Of a stretch of DNA of 64,000 bases, positions 1 to 8,518 are shown piece after piece. Within the stretch, counting starts at the first letter, position 1. Each line of letters starts with the position of its first letter. Origin of the DNA: Velamenicoccus sp964471325 (GTDB lineage Bacteria > Omnitrophota > Gorgyraeia > Velamenicoccales > Velamenicoccaceae); NCBI GenBank assembly GCA_964471325.1, contig CAYYFL010000001.1, positions 111,147 to 175,146 on the forward strand, in the 5' to 3' direction. Below the pieces are notes generated by a model, which saw only the letters and a program-made list of their open reading frames with translations, searched no databases and was not told where the DNA came from. Both the position numbers and the translations under genes were made by a program.

Positions 1-519
1 TTCTTTCTCTGAATAGATACAGCCGCAATAATTCTGGTGATACAGCTCCCACTCGCGGGAAAGCTTGTGGGACTCTGCAAAACCCTTGCGAAAATTCCTG
101 ACGATGAACTCAAGACCGCGGTCACGGGCGATCTCCTCGCCCAGGCGCGCGATCTCATCGATATCCTGATAAGGGCTGCTCAAGAGCGTCGTGGTAAAGG
201 CGCCGATACTGTGGTCGCAGGCGGCCTTGGCGGTCTCCTCAAGGCGGATGCGCCAGCAAAGGCTGTGCTGGCGCGCGCGATCCTCCACGCAAGAGACGAG
301 CTTGAGAAAACGCTCGAAATCGTAACGATGGTAGATCGTATTCAGGTTCAGGCGTTCACTGGCGGCCAGGACGGCTTCATAACGCCTGATGTACTCGGAA
401 TACGGATGGATATTGGGATTGTAGAAAAAACCCTCGACGTCAAAGCCTTCCTCACGCAGGAGACTCGCCGGGTAGATCGCGCAGGGTCCGCAACAGATAT
501 GCAACAAGACCTTCATCAT
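1..519 (-). CDS. queH: Epoxyqueuosine reductase QueH, truncated by the window edge
   Basis: This frame was read directly from the reverse complement. It stays open for 173 codons to the window edge, so the C-terminus is missing. QueH reduces epoxyqueuosine to queuosine, the last step of this tRNA wobble-base pathway. The N-terminus reads HICCGPCAIYP, with the paired cysteines and CxxC expected of the family (residues 9-13). The end of the visible part reads YHQNYCGCIYS, the second cysteine cluster; these cysteines bind iron in characterised QueH. The ATG at 519 overlaps the TAA of ruvB by one base (TAATG), so translation is probably coupled. A second ATG follows directly at 516. Confidence 0.9.
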   Translation of the reverse strand, partial: MMKVLLHICCGPCAIYPASLLREEGFDVEGFFYNPNIHPYSEYIRRYEAVLAASERLNLNTIYHRYDFERFLKLVSCVEDRARQHSLCWRIRLEETAKAACDHSIGAFTTTLLSSPYQDIDEIARLGEEIARDRGLEFIVRNFRKGFAESHKLSREWELYHQNYCGCIYSEKE

Positions 520-1550
520 TAGAATAGGTTACGGGCGAGATCAGTCGCCTCCCGGCCGCGGGATGTGCGTTTCAGAAAACCGGCCTTCAACAGATACGGC
601 TCGATCGTATCCATGATGGTGTCCGGTTCTTCGTTGAGGGTCGCGGCAAGGGTCTCGATACCGACAGGCCCGCCGCGATAGGTCGACAAGATCGTGCGCA
701 GGACACGCCGGTCGGCCTCATCAAGGCCGTGCTCATCAATACCCAGACCTTTGAGGGCCTCATCGGCCAGGGAACGCACAATACCGGAGGCGCCGTGGAC
801 CTGGGCATAGTCCCTGACGCGTCTCAGCAGTCTGTTGGCGATACGGGGCGTGCCGCGCGCGCGGCGCGCGATCTCCGCCGCCCCGCCGTCATCCACCGCG
901 ATCCCCAGCAAAGACGCAGAACGCTTGATGATCCTGGCCAGGTCTTCGTCCTTGTAAAAATCAAAGTGGTGCAGGATCCCAAACCGGGACCGCAAGGGCG
1001 AACCGATAAGCCCGCTGCGGGTCGTGGCCCCCACAAGGGTGAAACGCTTGAGATTGAACTTGATCGTCCGGGCGTACGGCCCTTTGTCGATGACGAAATC
1101 GATCTGGAAATTCTCCATGGCGGGATACAAAAACTCCTCGACGACCTTCGAGAGCCTGTGGATCTCGTCGATAAAAAGCACGTCTCCCGCTTCAAGGTTT
1201 GTCAGGATGCCGATGAGATCGCCGGCGCGTTCGATCGCCGGCCCCGATGTGGCCGTGATCTTCGTCCCCATCTCATGGGCGATGATCGACGCCAAACACG
1301 TCTTGCCCAGGCCGGGCGGGCCGCAAAGGAGCACATGCTCCAGAGGCTCGCTGCGCTGCCGGGCCGCCGTGATGGACAGCCTCAGGTTATCGACGACCTC
1401 CTTCTGGCCGATGAATTCTTCCAGCGCCGCCGGCCGCAGAGAAATATTCAGGACGACGTCTTCGTCTGTCTCGTTGCGTGACGTGACATCGGCACTTTTG
1501 GCCGCACCCTTGGCGATGATATCATCGAAAGAAAAGGCTTTTTCATCCAT
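519..1550 (-). CDS. ruvB: Holliday junction branch migration ATPase RuvB
   Basis: RuvB is the hexameric AAA+ motor that drives branch migration with RuvA and RuvC. The frame extends further upstream, but the ATG at 1550 (MDEKAFSFDD) gives 343 residues, the usual length, and avoids overlap with scpA. Visible motifs are Walker A GPPGLGKT (about 77-84), Walker B with DEIH (about 128-131), sensor 1 GATTRSG (about 174-180) and an arginine finger in LRSRFG. A winged-helix DNA-binding domain follows from about residue 265. The N-terminal stretch before the conserved LRP motif is about 20 residues longer than in many RuvB proteins. No clear Shine-Dalgarno sequence precedes 1550. RuvA and RuvC are not in the window. 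Confidence 0.95.
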   Translation of the reverse strand: MDEKAFSFDDIIAKGAAKSADVTSRNETDEDVVLNISLRPAALEEFIGQKEVVDNLRLSITAARQRSEPLEHVLLCGPPGLGKTCLASIIAHEMGTKITATSGPAIERAGDLIGILTNLEAGDVLFIDEIHRLSKVVEEFLYPAMENFQIDFVIDKGPYARTIKFNLKRFTLVGATTRSGLIGSPLRSRFGILHHFDFYKDEDLARIIKRSASLLGIAVDDGGAAEIARRARGTPRIANRLLRRVRDYAQVHGASGIVRSLADEALKGLGIDEHGLDEADRRVLRTILSTYRGGPVGIETLAATLNEEPDTIMDTIEPYLLKAGFLKRTSRGREATDLARNLF

Positions 1551-1569
1551 GACTGAAACGGGGGCTGGA

Positions 1570-2334
1570 TTATGCTTCAGGCGCCGCCTGGACCTCAGGT
1601 GAAACCTGAGGTTCGATATTGGCTTTATTGCGAAAAACCTCGATCTCCCCGAAGACATTTTTCTGCACGACGATGATCTCCTTGAGGCGGATAAGTTCCA
1701 GGACCGCCAGGAACGTCGCGATCGCCTCCAGCCGGCTTTTGGCGCGTTCGAAAAGCCGCGTCAACTTGATGTGCGGCGTCTGGGCAATCATATGCAGAAG
1801 ATCGTGGACCTTGCCTTCGACGGTGAACTCATCCTTGATGACTTCGTAAAAAAGTTCTTTGGGGACGTCTTTGAGGGCCTTGGAGAAGGCATTGATCAGA
1901 TCAAAAAGGCTGGCCTCGAAATAAGACTCGCCGCTCTCCTTGTCCTCAAGGACCGGCTGGCGCTTGAAGATGTCCTGGCGCGCGCGTTCCTTGGCCCTCA
2001 GCGCGTCGGCCGCCTCCTTGAACTGCTGGTATTCCAAAAGGCGCTTGACAAGCTCCGCCCGCGGGTCACGCTCATCCTCGGGGATGTCCTCTTCCAGATT
2101 GACCTCCTGCGGCAGGAGCATCTTGGACTTGATGTGCATGAGGGTCGCGGCCATAACAATGAACTCACCGGCAACATTAAGATCGAGCATACGCATCAGC
2201 TCGAGATACTGCATGTACTGCTCAAGGATGGTCGTGATAGGGATATCGTAGACGTTGATCTCGTCCTTCTTGATGAGATAAAGGAGCAGATCCAGCGGAC
2301 CTTCGAAGATCTCAAGTTTTATCTTGTAGGACAT
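1570..2334 (-). CDS. scpA: Segregation and condensation protein A (kleisin)
   Basis: ScpA is the kleisin subunit that bridges Smc heads and, with ScpB, forms the bacterial condensin. The 254-residue length is typical. The N-terminus contains the family signature FEGPLDLLLYLI (about 9-20), followed by the helical region that contacts the Smc neck. The C-terminal winged helix, which binds the Smc cap, falls near residues 180-235. The start overlaps the end of trpS by 16 bases, consistent with coupled translation. ScpB, often the next gene, is not adjacent: the following gene is ruvB. Confidence 0.92.
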   Translation of the reverse strand: MSYKIKLEIFEGPLDLLLYLIKKDEINVYDIPITTILEQYMQYLELMRMLDLNVAGEFIVMAATLMHIKSKMLLPQEVNLEEDIPEDERDPRAELVKRLLEYQQFKEAADALRAKERARQDIFKRQPVLEDKESGESYFEASLFDLINAFSKALKDVPKELFYEVIKDEFTVEGKVHDLLHMIAQTPHIKLTRLFERAKSRLEAIATFLAVLELIRLKEIIVVQKNVFGEIEVFRNKANIEPQVSPEVQAAPEA

Positions 2335-3323
2335 GGAACGAATCCGATCGCGCTCCTGACTTCTGTCATGGTTTTCTGGGCTGCCTCCTGCGCGCGAAGG
2401 CGTCCTGCTTCCAGGATATCACAAAGTTTCTTTTTATGCTGCAGATATTCCCGCCGCTTCTCCTGCCGGGGCGACAAGAACGCAATGAGCTTTTCGCCCA
2501 GCATCTTCTTGCACTCCGTACAGCCCACCTGCGCGCTGCGGCAGGCGGCCTCCAGCGCAGACGCATCCTGCGGGAAAAATATCTCGTAATAACGGTGGAC
2601 GTTGCACGGTTCCGGATGGCCGGGGTCGGTCCGACGAATACGCTTGGGATCCGTAAACATCCCCTGGACCTTCTTGGCGATGACCTCGGGCTCATCGGAA
2701 AGCGCGATGAAATTCCCGTAGCTCTTGCTCATCTTGCGGCCGTCGAGACCCAAGAGTCTGGGCATCTGCGTCAAGAGAGGCTTGGGCTCCACGAAAAGCT
2801 CGCCCCAGAGACCATTGAACTTCCTGACGATCTGCCGCGTCAATTCCACGTGGGGTAATTGGTCTTCGCCGACGGGCACGGCATGGGCGCGGTAGAGCGC
2901 AATGTCCGCCGCCTGCAGGACGGGGTAACCGAGGAAAGCGTATGTCGCGATGTGCCTGTCCGTCAACTCCCGCATCTGTTCCTTGTATGTCGGGCAACGC
3001 TCCAGGAGCCCCAACGGCGTCAGAACGGAAAAAACCATGGTAAGTTCGATATGCTCGGGGACCTGGGACTGAATGAAAATCACGGATTTTTCGGGATCGA
3101 TCCCCGCCGCGAGCCAATCCGCTACGTTCTCATAGATGGACGTCTGGATTTGCGCGGAATTCTCGTATTCGCTCATGAGCGCATGCCAGTCCGCCACCAT
3201 AAAATAACACTGATACTCTTCCTGCAGACGGACCCAATTGCTGAGAGCGCCCACCAGGTGACCCAGATGCAGCTGACCCGTAGGCCTCATGCCGCTCAAG
3301 ATCCTCAATTTTTTATGCGTCAT
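2319..3323 (-). CDS. trpS: Tryptophanyl-tRNA synthetase
   Basis: This enzyme charges tRNA-Trp. It is a class I synthetase of normal bacterial length (334 residues). The HIGH-type motif is HLGH within PTGQLHLGHLVGAL (HLGH at about 19-22). The second signature is KMSKS (about 197-201). The segment VGEDQLPHVELTR (about 151-163) is typical of TrpRS. The ATG at 3323 shares ATGA with the TGA of infB, so the two are probably translated as a coupled pair. Placement of trpS directly after infB, where rbfA and truB usually lie, is unusual. Confidence 0.96.
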   Translation of the reverse strand: MTHKKLRILSGMRPTGQLHLGHLVGALSNWVRLQEEYQCYFMVADWHALMSEYENSAQIQTSIYENVADWLAAGIDPEKSVIFIQSQVPEHIELTMVFSVLTPLGLLERCPTYKEQMRELTDRHIATYAFLGYPVLQAADIALYRAHAVPVGEDQLPHVELTRQIVRKFNGLWGELFVEPKPLLTQMPRLLGLDGRKMSKSYGNFIALSDEPEVIAKKVQGMFTDPKRIRRTDPGHPEPCNVHRYYEIFFPQDASALEAACRSAQVGCTECKKMLGEKLIAFLSPRQEKRREYLQHKKKLCDILEAGRLRAQEAAQKTMTEVRSAIGFVPCPTR

Positions 3324-5494
3324 GCGAGCTTTCTGGCGATATGCTCGATCTCAAAAGCGTCGATGAAATCGCCCTCCTTGATATCTTCAAAACCAACCAG
3401 GGAAATACCGCACTCGAACCCTTCGACCACTTCGCGCACATCGTCCTTGAAACGCTTCACGGCGGCGATCTTGCCTTCGTGAATAACCTCGCCGTTACGC
3501 ACCACCGCCGCCTGTGCGCTGCGGACGATCTTTCCCTTCTTGACGAACGAGCCCGCGACAATGCCATGCTTGGTCAGATGGAAGACCTTGCGAACCTCGG
3601 CGCGGCCGATAAAGTTCTTCTTGATCTTCGGCGCCAGCATCCCTTCGAGGGCGGCCTTCATGTCGTTAAAGATCTCGTAGATCACACGGTAGGTGCGGAT
3701 ATCGATGCCTTCTTTCTGGGCCAGCTCTTTGGCCTGGTCATCGACCTCGACATGGAAACCGATAATGATGGCATTCGAGGCGTCCGCCAGGATCACGTCC
3801 GACGAGTTGATCGGCCCCACGCCCTTATGCATGACGCTGATCTGGACCTCTGAAGATCCGATCTTATTCAACGAATCTTCAATGGCTTCCAGAGATCCCT
3901 GGACATCCGCTTTCAGGATAATATTGAGCTGTTTGATAACACCGGCCTTGATCTCCTTGTGCAGGTCTTCCAAGCGCAGATGGTTCTTGTGCAAAGGCTC
4001 CAGGCGCTGACGCCTAAGCTCCTCTTGCTTCTGCTCGACGATCTCGCGCGCTTTTTTCTCGTCGCGCACGACGTAAAAATGGTCCCCGGCCTCCGGCACG
4101 CCCGACAAACCGGTCACCTCCACCGGCTGGGACGGCAAGGCCTCTTCGATCGGCTGACGCAGGTCGTTGAACATCGCGCGCACGCGGCCGGACTGATAAC
4201 CGGCGATCACAAAATCTCCGTCCTTCAGCACCCCCTGCTGGACAAGGATGGTCGCCACCGGCCCGCGGCCTTTGCTCATCTTGGCCTCGATCACGACGCC
4301 GCTCGCCTCCACGTCATAAGACGCTTTAAGCTCCAGCATCTCGGCCTCAAGCAGAATCATCTCCAAGAGCCGGTCGATGCCTTCTCCCGTCTTGGCCGAT
4401 ACGCCGACGGCAATGGTCTTGCCTCCCCAATCCTCGGGCAACAAGCCGATGCTGCCGAGCTGTTTCTTGAGACGGTCCACATTCGCCTGGGGCTTGTCGA
4501 TCTTGTTCATGGCGACAACGATCGGCACGCCGGCGGCCTTGGCATGGTCGTAGGCCTCTATCGTCTGCGGCATGATACCGTCGTCGGCGGCCACGACAAG
4601 GACGACGATATCCGTCGCGTTTGCGCCACGGGCACGCATGGCCGTAAAGGCTTCGTGGCCCGGCGTGTCCAAGAAGGTGATCCGTCCACGGGGGAGCTTG
4701 ACCTCGTAAGCACCGATATGCTGCGTGATGCCGCCATGCTCGGATTCGGCGACCTTGGTGCGGCGGATCATATCCAGAAGCGACGTCTTGCCATGGTCAA
4801 CGTGCCCCATGAACGTCACGATAGGAGAACGACCCTTCCACTGTTCGCCCTTCCCGGCCTTCTTGACCTTACGGATAACCTCTTCTGGTTTCTCGGGAAG
4901 GACCAATTCGTAACCGTAGGCCTTGAGCACCTCGGCGACGATCTCATGGCTCAAACTCTGGTTGATATTGGCCAACAGCTTGAGTTTCAACATCAGGAAT
5001 TTGATCAGGTCGCTCGTCCTCATGCTTAATTTCTCCGCCAAATCCTTGACGGTGATGGGGACATCGACCTCTAAGGGCTTGAGACCCGCCTCAAGGGCGG
5101 CGGCGGACTCAGGTTCGGCGGCAGCCGCGGGCGCCGCAGGCTTCACTTTCTCCAACACCGGCCCTTCTTCCTTGCCCCGCCCCGCCGCAGGCTGTGTTAT
5201 TGCCGAAGGCACCGCCTCTGCCGGCGCGGCCGCAGGCTTCCTGGCTGCATCGGGCTTTTCTTTCCGGCCCACAGGCTTTTTCGTCTTAACAGCGGTTGAC
5301 GCACTATCCAGTCTTTTCCCGGCCACAGCCACCGGCTGGCCGGTCCTGGCCTGCCGTTCTTCCAAAAAGAGCTTCACCACGTCTTCATCAAGGCTGGCCA
5401 TATGCCCCTTGGCCTCGATCTTGCGCTCTTTGAGACGCGCCAGCAAGTCCTTGCTCGTCAATCCCAATTCTTTCGCTAATTCATGCACTCTCAT
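3320..5494 (-). CDS. infB: Translation initiation factor IF-2
   Basis: IF-2 is the GTPase that brings fMet-tRNA to the 30S subunit and promotes subunit joining. The 724-residue protein begins with an IF2_N helical domain (about 1-50), then a low-complexity Ala/Pro/Lys linker (about 55-135) and a second IF2_N-like helical segment (about 145-195). The G domain starts near residue 225, with G1 GHVDHGKTS (about 230-238), G3 DTPGHEAF and G4 NKID. Domains II, III and the C-terminal fMet-tRNA binding domain follow. The start overlaps the end of nusA by 14 bases, the common nusA-infB arrangement. Confidence 0.97.
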   Translation of the reverse strand: MRVHELAKELGLTSKDLLARLKERKIEAKGHMASLDEDVVKLFLEERQARTGQPVAVAGKRLDSASTAVKTKKPVGRKEKPDAARKPAAAPAEAVPSAITQPAAGRGKEEGPVLEKVKPAAPAAAAEPESAAALEAGLKPLEVDVPITVKDLAEKLSMRTSDLIKFLMLKLKLLANINQSLSHEIVAEVLKAYGYELVLPEKPEEVIRKVKKAGKGEQWKGRSPIVTFMGHVDHGKTSLLDMIRRTKVAESEHGGITQHIGAYEVKLPRGRITFLDTPGHEAFTAMRARGANATDIVVLVVAADDGIMPQTIEAYDHAKAAGVPIVVAMNKIDKPQANVDRLKKQLGSIGLLPEDWGGKTIAVGVSAKTGEGIDRLLEMILLEAEMLELKASYDVEASGVVIEAKMSKGRGPVATILVQQGVLKDGDFVIAGYQSGRVRAMFNDLRQPIEEALPSQPVEVTGLSGVPEAGDHFYVVRDEKKAREIVEQKQEELRRQRLEPLHKNHLRLEDLHKEIKAGVIKQLNIILKADVQGSLEAIEDSLNKIGSSEVQISVMHKGVGPINSSDVILADASNAIIIGFHVEVDDQAKELAQKEGIDIRTYRVIYEIFNDMKAALEGMLAPKIKKNFIGRAEVRKVFHLTKHGIVAGSFVKKGKIVRSAQAAVVRNGEVIHEGKIAAVKRFKDDVREVVEGFECGISLVGFEDIKEGDFIDAFEIEHIARKLA

Positions 5495-6650
5495 TGTCTT
5501 GAGACAACCTTTCTTTTGCGGCTTCGATGATCTTCTCGGCCTTCTTCTCGCCGATGCCCTTGATCTGCGTCAACTGGTCAATCGATGCATCCTTGATCTT
5601 TTCCAGGGAATCAAAACCCGCCTCGATCAAGGAATCCAGGACCTTTTCGCCGACGCCGTCAAGCGTCATCTGGGCGCGGGCCTTTTTGGCCTCCTCTTTC
5701 TCCTGGACGATCTCCTGGCGCGTGCGGATATCCAGCTCCCAACCTGTCAGCTTCGATGCCAGCCGCACATTCTGGCCATGCTTGCCGATGGCAAGGGAAA
5801 GCTGATCGTCAGGCACAATCACTTGGGCCTTTTCTTCTTTCTTGTCGAGGCGTATTTCGGTGATCTTAGCCGGCGACAGGGACGCGGTGATGTATTCACG
5901 CAAGTCGTCGCTCCACCGGATGATATCGATCTTTTCGCCCTGAAGCTCCGTCACGATATCCTTGACGCGCGAACCGCGCATGCCCACGCAGGCGCCCACG
6001 CAATCCACCTTCTCGTCCTTCGACCAGACGGCGATCTTGGTCCGCTCTCCCGCCTCGCGCGAGATCGACTTGACCTCAACGATCCCCTCAAAGATCTCCG
6101 GGACCTCCAGCTCAAAAAGCTTCTTGACGAAAAAAGGGCTCGTGCGCGACAGGATGATCTGCGGCCCCTTTGTCTCTTTCTTGACTTCCAGGACATAGGC
6201 GCGGACCCTTTGGCCCTGGCGGAAATCGTCGCGAGGCGACTGTTCGCGTTTGGGCAGGATCCCCTCGGCCTTGCCCAGAAGGTCCACGACGATATTGCCC
6301 TTGTCGAAGCGGTAGACGGTGCCGCTGACAATATCGCCGACCTTGGCGCTGAATTCGTTGAAGATGACATCTTTTTCCGCCTCGCGGATCTTCTGAATAA
6401 TCACCTGCTTGGCGGTCTGCGCCGCGATGCGCCCGAAATCGACGGTCTTGATCTCCTGATCGTCCATGAAGGCCTTGATCTTGCCATCCGTCCTGTCAAT
6501 AGTGACCCGGATATTTTCCAGGTTTTTGGCGCCGATCGCCTTCTTGACGGCACTGACCATGGCGGATTCTACCGCCTGGATCAGCACCTCGCGACTCACG
6601 CCGCGCTCACGTTCAATGTGGTCCAGAATTGCCAATAATTCACTGCTCAT
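5481..6650 (-). CDS. nusA: Transcription termination/antitermination factor NusA
   Basis: NusA binds RNA polymerase and nascent RNA to modulate pausing, termination and antitermination. The 389-residue protein shows, in order, the N-terminal RNA-polymerase-binding domain (about 1-100), an S1 domain starting GDIVSGTVYRFDKGN (about 105-170), two KH domains (GMRGSRVKDI and LAIGKHGQNVRLAS) and a C-terminal helix-hairpin-helix region with GVGEKVLDSL and IKGIGEKKAEKI. The helix-hairpin-helix tail is shorter than the paired acidic repeats of E. coli NusA. AAGGAG lies just before the ATG. A remnant of the intergenic repeat family sits immediately upstream. Confidence 0.96.
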   Translation of the reverse strand: MSSELLAILDHIERERGVSREVLIQAVESAMVSAVKKAIGAKNLENIRVTIDRTDGKIKAFMDDQEIKTVDFGRIAAQTAKQVIIQKIREAEKDVIFNEFSAKVGDIVSGTVYRFDKGNIVVDLLGKAEGILPKREQSPRDDFRQGQRVRAYVLEVKKETKGPQIILSRTSPFFVKKLFELEVPEIFEGIVEVKSISREAGERTKIAVWSKDEKVDCVGACVGMRGSRVKDIVTELQGEKIDIIRWSDDLREYITASLSPAKITEIRLDKKEEKAQVIVPDDQLSLAIGKHGQNVRLASKLTGWELDIRTRQEIVQEKEEAKKARAQMTLDGVGEKVLDSLIEAGFDSLEKIKDASIDQLTQIKGIGEKKAEKIIEAAKERLSQDNESA

Positions 6651-6757
6651 AAAAGCTCCTTAATTTGCCTATAATTGGGTATTTTCCCATCGCTTACCCT
6701 AAATCTAAACTCGAGGAAACGCTCAGGGGCCGGCCCCGCCACCATCTCGCGGCCCGC
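6651..6757. repeat. Intergenic gap with a degenerate start-proximal repeat
   Basis: The 107 bases between rimP and nusA begin, next to the nusA start, with CTCCTTAATTTGCCTATAA on the plus strand. This closely matches the start of the repeats before rseP and clpP (CCTTAATTTTGCCTATAAC). The matching arm that would complete the hairpin is not obvious here, so this looks like a decayed copy. On the mRNA strand the AAGGAG of the ribosome binding site is the edge of the repeat. Nothing else was recognised in the gap. Confidence 0.45.
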
Positions 6758-7252
6758 TTAACGGTCCCGCTTATTTGCGGGACCAACGGCCTGCTTTGCC
6801 TTGTTAATGTTTGCCAAGGAAACCGGGATCACCCTGTCTCCATTTTTATCCGTTACCCTGATCGTCACGGTGTCGTCGGATATGTCTTCCACCGTGCCGC
6901 AATGTTCCAGCTTGCCTTCGACAAGACCTTTGAGGAAAAATCTGACCTGGCGGCCCCTGGCCCTGCGAAAATCTCCGGCGGTCGCCAACGGCCTGTCCAG
7001 GCCGGGACTAGAAACATCCAACACATACGCCTGGCTCAAAAACCCTTCTGTCTCCAGGATATCGCCGAGCTCCCTGTTGAGGGTGCTGCATTCATCAAGC
7101 GAAATGCCGCCTTCATTCCTGTCGACAAGGACTTCGAGCACCGCCTGGCCGCCCTGCCTCCGGTAGAAACGCATGTCCACCAAGACATAGCCTGCGCCCT
7201 TCAAATGCTCCTCAAAAACGGGCTTTATCCTCAGCAATATCTCGCGGCTCAT
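6758..7252 (-). CDS. rimP: Ribosome maturation factor RimP
   Basis: RimP assists maturation of the 30S subunit. The 164-residue protein has the family signature DVSSPGLDRPL (about 80-90), joining an N-terminal alpha/beta domain to a C-terminal SH3-like barrel (HCGTVEDISDDTVTIRV). The ATG at 7252 overlaps the TGA of the preceding cpaF as TGATG. A GTG one codon earlier is possible but less likely. The order rimP-nusA-infB is one of the most conserved in bacteria, which supports the assignment. Confidence 0.93.
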   Translation of the reverse strand: MSREILLRIKPVFEEHLKGAGYVLVDMRFYRRQGGQAVLEVLVDRNEGGISLDECSTLNRELGDILETEGFLSQAYVLDVSSPGLDRPLATAGDFRRARGRQVRFFLKGLVEGKLEHCGTVEDISDDTVTIRVTDKNGDRVIPVSLANINKAKQAVGPANKRDR

Positions 7253-8517
7253 CACGCTGCCTTCAGGTCTTCCTTGACGGTGTCGCCATCCAGGAATCTT
7301 TCCAAGAATGCCGGAATATATCCTGTGGGCTTAAGCTCAAAGGTAACCTGGCCATTCTCATGCCGTCTCTGCGCGGCAAAAATATCCTTTAAAACGTAAT
7401 CCGACGTCTCCCCCTTGGAGATTTCCGAGATCGCCATGATCTTGCGCGAGCCGTCCGGCAGTCTGTCGGCAATGATGACCAGGTCAACCGCGGAAATGAT
7501 CTGGCGCCGGATCATCTGGGCCGAGACGTTGATGCTGCCCATCATGGCCATGGTCTCCAGACGCAGGAGCGCGTCGAGACCGCTGTTCGCATGCATCGTC
7601 GTCATAGACCCGACGCGGCCGATATTCATGACCTGCAGCATATCCAAGGCCTCTTCCCCGCGGACCTCTCCGATGATGACGCGGTCCGGGCGCATATGCA
7701 AGGCATTGCGGACGAGATCGCGGATCGCGATCTCTCCCTTGCCTTCGATATTGGAAGGACGCGTCTCCATCGCCACGCGATGCTTGCCCTCCATGCGCAG
7801 TTCCAGTGTATCCTCGATCGTGATCACACGCTCATGCTCCTGGATATAGACGGACAAAAGGTTCAAGATCGTCGTCTTTCCCGAGCCCGGGCCGCCGGCA
7901 ATGATGATGTTGAGATGGTTCTTGACACATGATTTCAAGAACCGCGCGGCCTTGTCGTCCAGCGTGCGGCGCGTGATCAGATCGCTCAGCCCCAGGATCC
8001 TGCGATTGGCCTTGCGGATCGTCAGGATCGGCCCGTAGGGCGCCACCGGCGCTCTCACCACATTGATGCGCGAGCCGTCCGGCAGACGTGCATCGATGTA
8101 GGGCTCAACCTCGGAAACCCGCCGGCCCGACGGAGAGAGGATGCGCTCGATGTAGAAAAAAAGCTGGGCCTCGTTCTCGAAAAAAACATCCGCTTTCTGG
8201 AGCTTGCCCTCGCGCTCCACATAGACCTCTTTGGGGCCGTTGACCATGATCTCCCAGACCGCCGGGTCCGTGATCAGGCGGTCAATGGGCCCGAAACCGA
8301 AAATTTCATTGATGACCTCTTCGATGATATAACGCCGCAAGGCATCCTCAATCTGGCCGTCCATCTTGCTCTGTACGACCGATTCGAGGACCATCTCGAT
8401 CTGGCGCCGCACAACCGTTTCGTCGACTCGATAATCAAAGGCCGTTTTTTTGGCGCGCTGCATGACCTTCTCCCTAACCTCGGACTTGATCATCAGCAGC
8501 TTCTCGTATTTTTCCAT
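7252..8517 (-). CDS. cpaF: CpaF/TadA-type secretion ATPase, copy 1
   Basis: This is a hexameric type II/IV secretion ATPase of the CpaF/TadA group, which powers Flp/Tad pilus assembly. The N-terminal domain (about 1-170) has the CpaF-like stretch FGFGPIDRLITDP and EIMVNGPKEVYVE. The ATPase core has Walker A GGPGSGKTT (about 208-216), the Asp box ITIEDTLEL, Walker B VIIGEVRG and the His box TTMHANS. AGGGG lies six bases before the ATG. It begins one base after proS ends and overlaps rimP, so it belongs to a translation-factor operon. No tad membrane or pilin genes are adjacent. A paralogue lies on the other side of proS. Confidence 0.9.
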   Translation of the reverse strand: MEKYEKLLMIKSEVREKVMQRAKKTAFDYRVDETVVRRQIEMVLESVVQSKMDGQIEDALRRYIIEEVINEIFGFGPIDRLITDPAVWEIMVNGPKEVYVEREGKLQKADVFFENEAQLFFYIERILSPSGRRVSEVEPYIDARLPDGSRINVVRAPVAPYGPILTIRKANRRILGLSDLITRRTLDDKAARFLKSCVKNHLNIIIAGGPGSGKTTILNLLSVYIQEHERVITIEDTLELRMEGKHRVAMETRPSNIEGKGEIAIRDLVRNALHMRPDRVIIGEVRGEEALDMLQVMNIGRVGSMTTMHANSGLDALLRLETMAMMGSINVSAQMIRRQIISAVDLVIIADRLPDGSRKIMAISEISKGETSDYVLKDIFAAQRRHENGQVTFELKPTGYIPAFLERFLDGDTVKEDLKAA

Positions 8518-8518
8518 A

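Noticed and set aside
37..522. Plus-strand open frame of 161 codons
   Set aside because: It lies opposite the queH reading frame, whose cysteine motifs are clear. The plus-strand product has no recognisable motif.
4923..6638. Plus-strand open frame of 571 codons across infB and nusA
   Set aside because: It covers two certain genes on the other strand. Long antisense frames arise here because of high G+C and codon bias.
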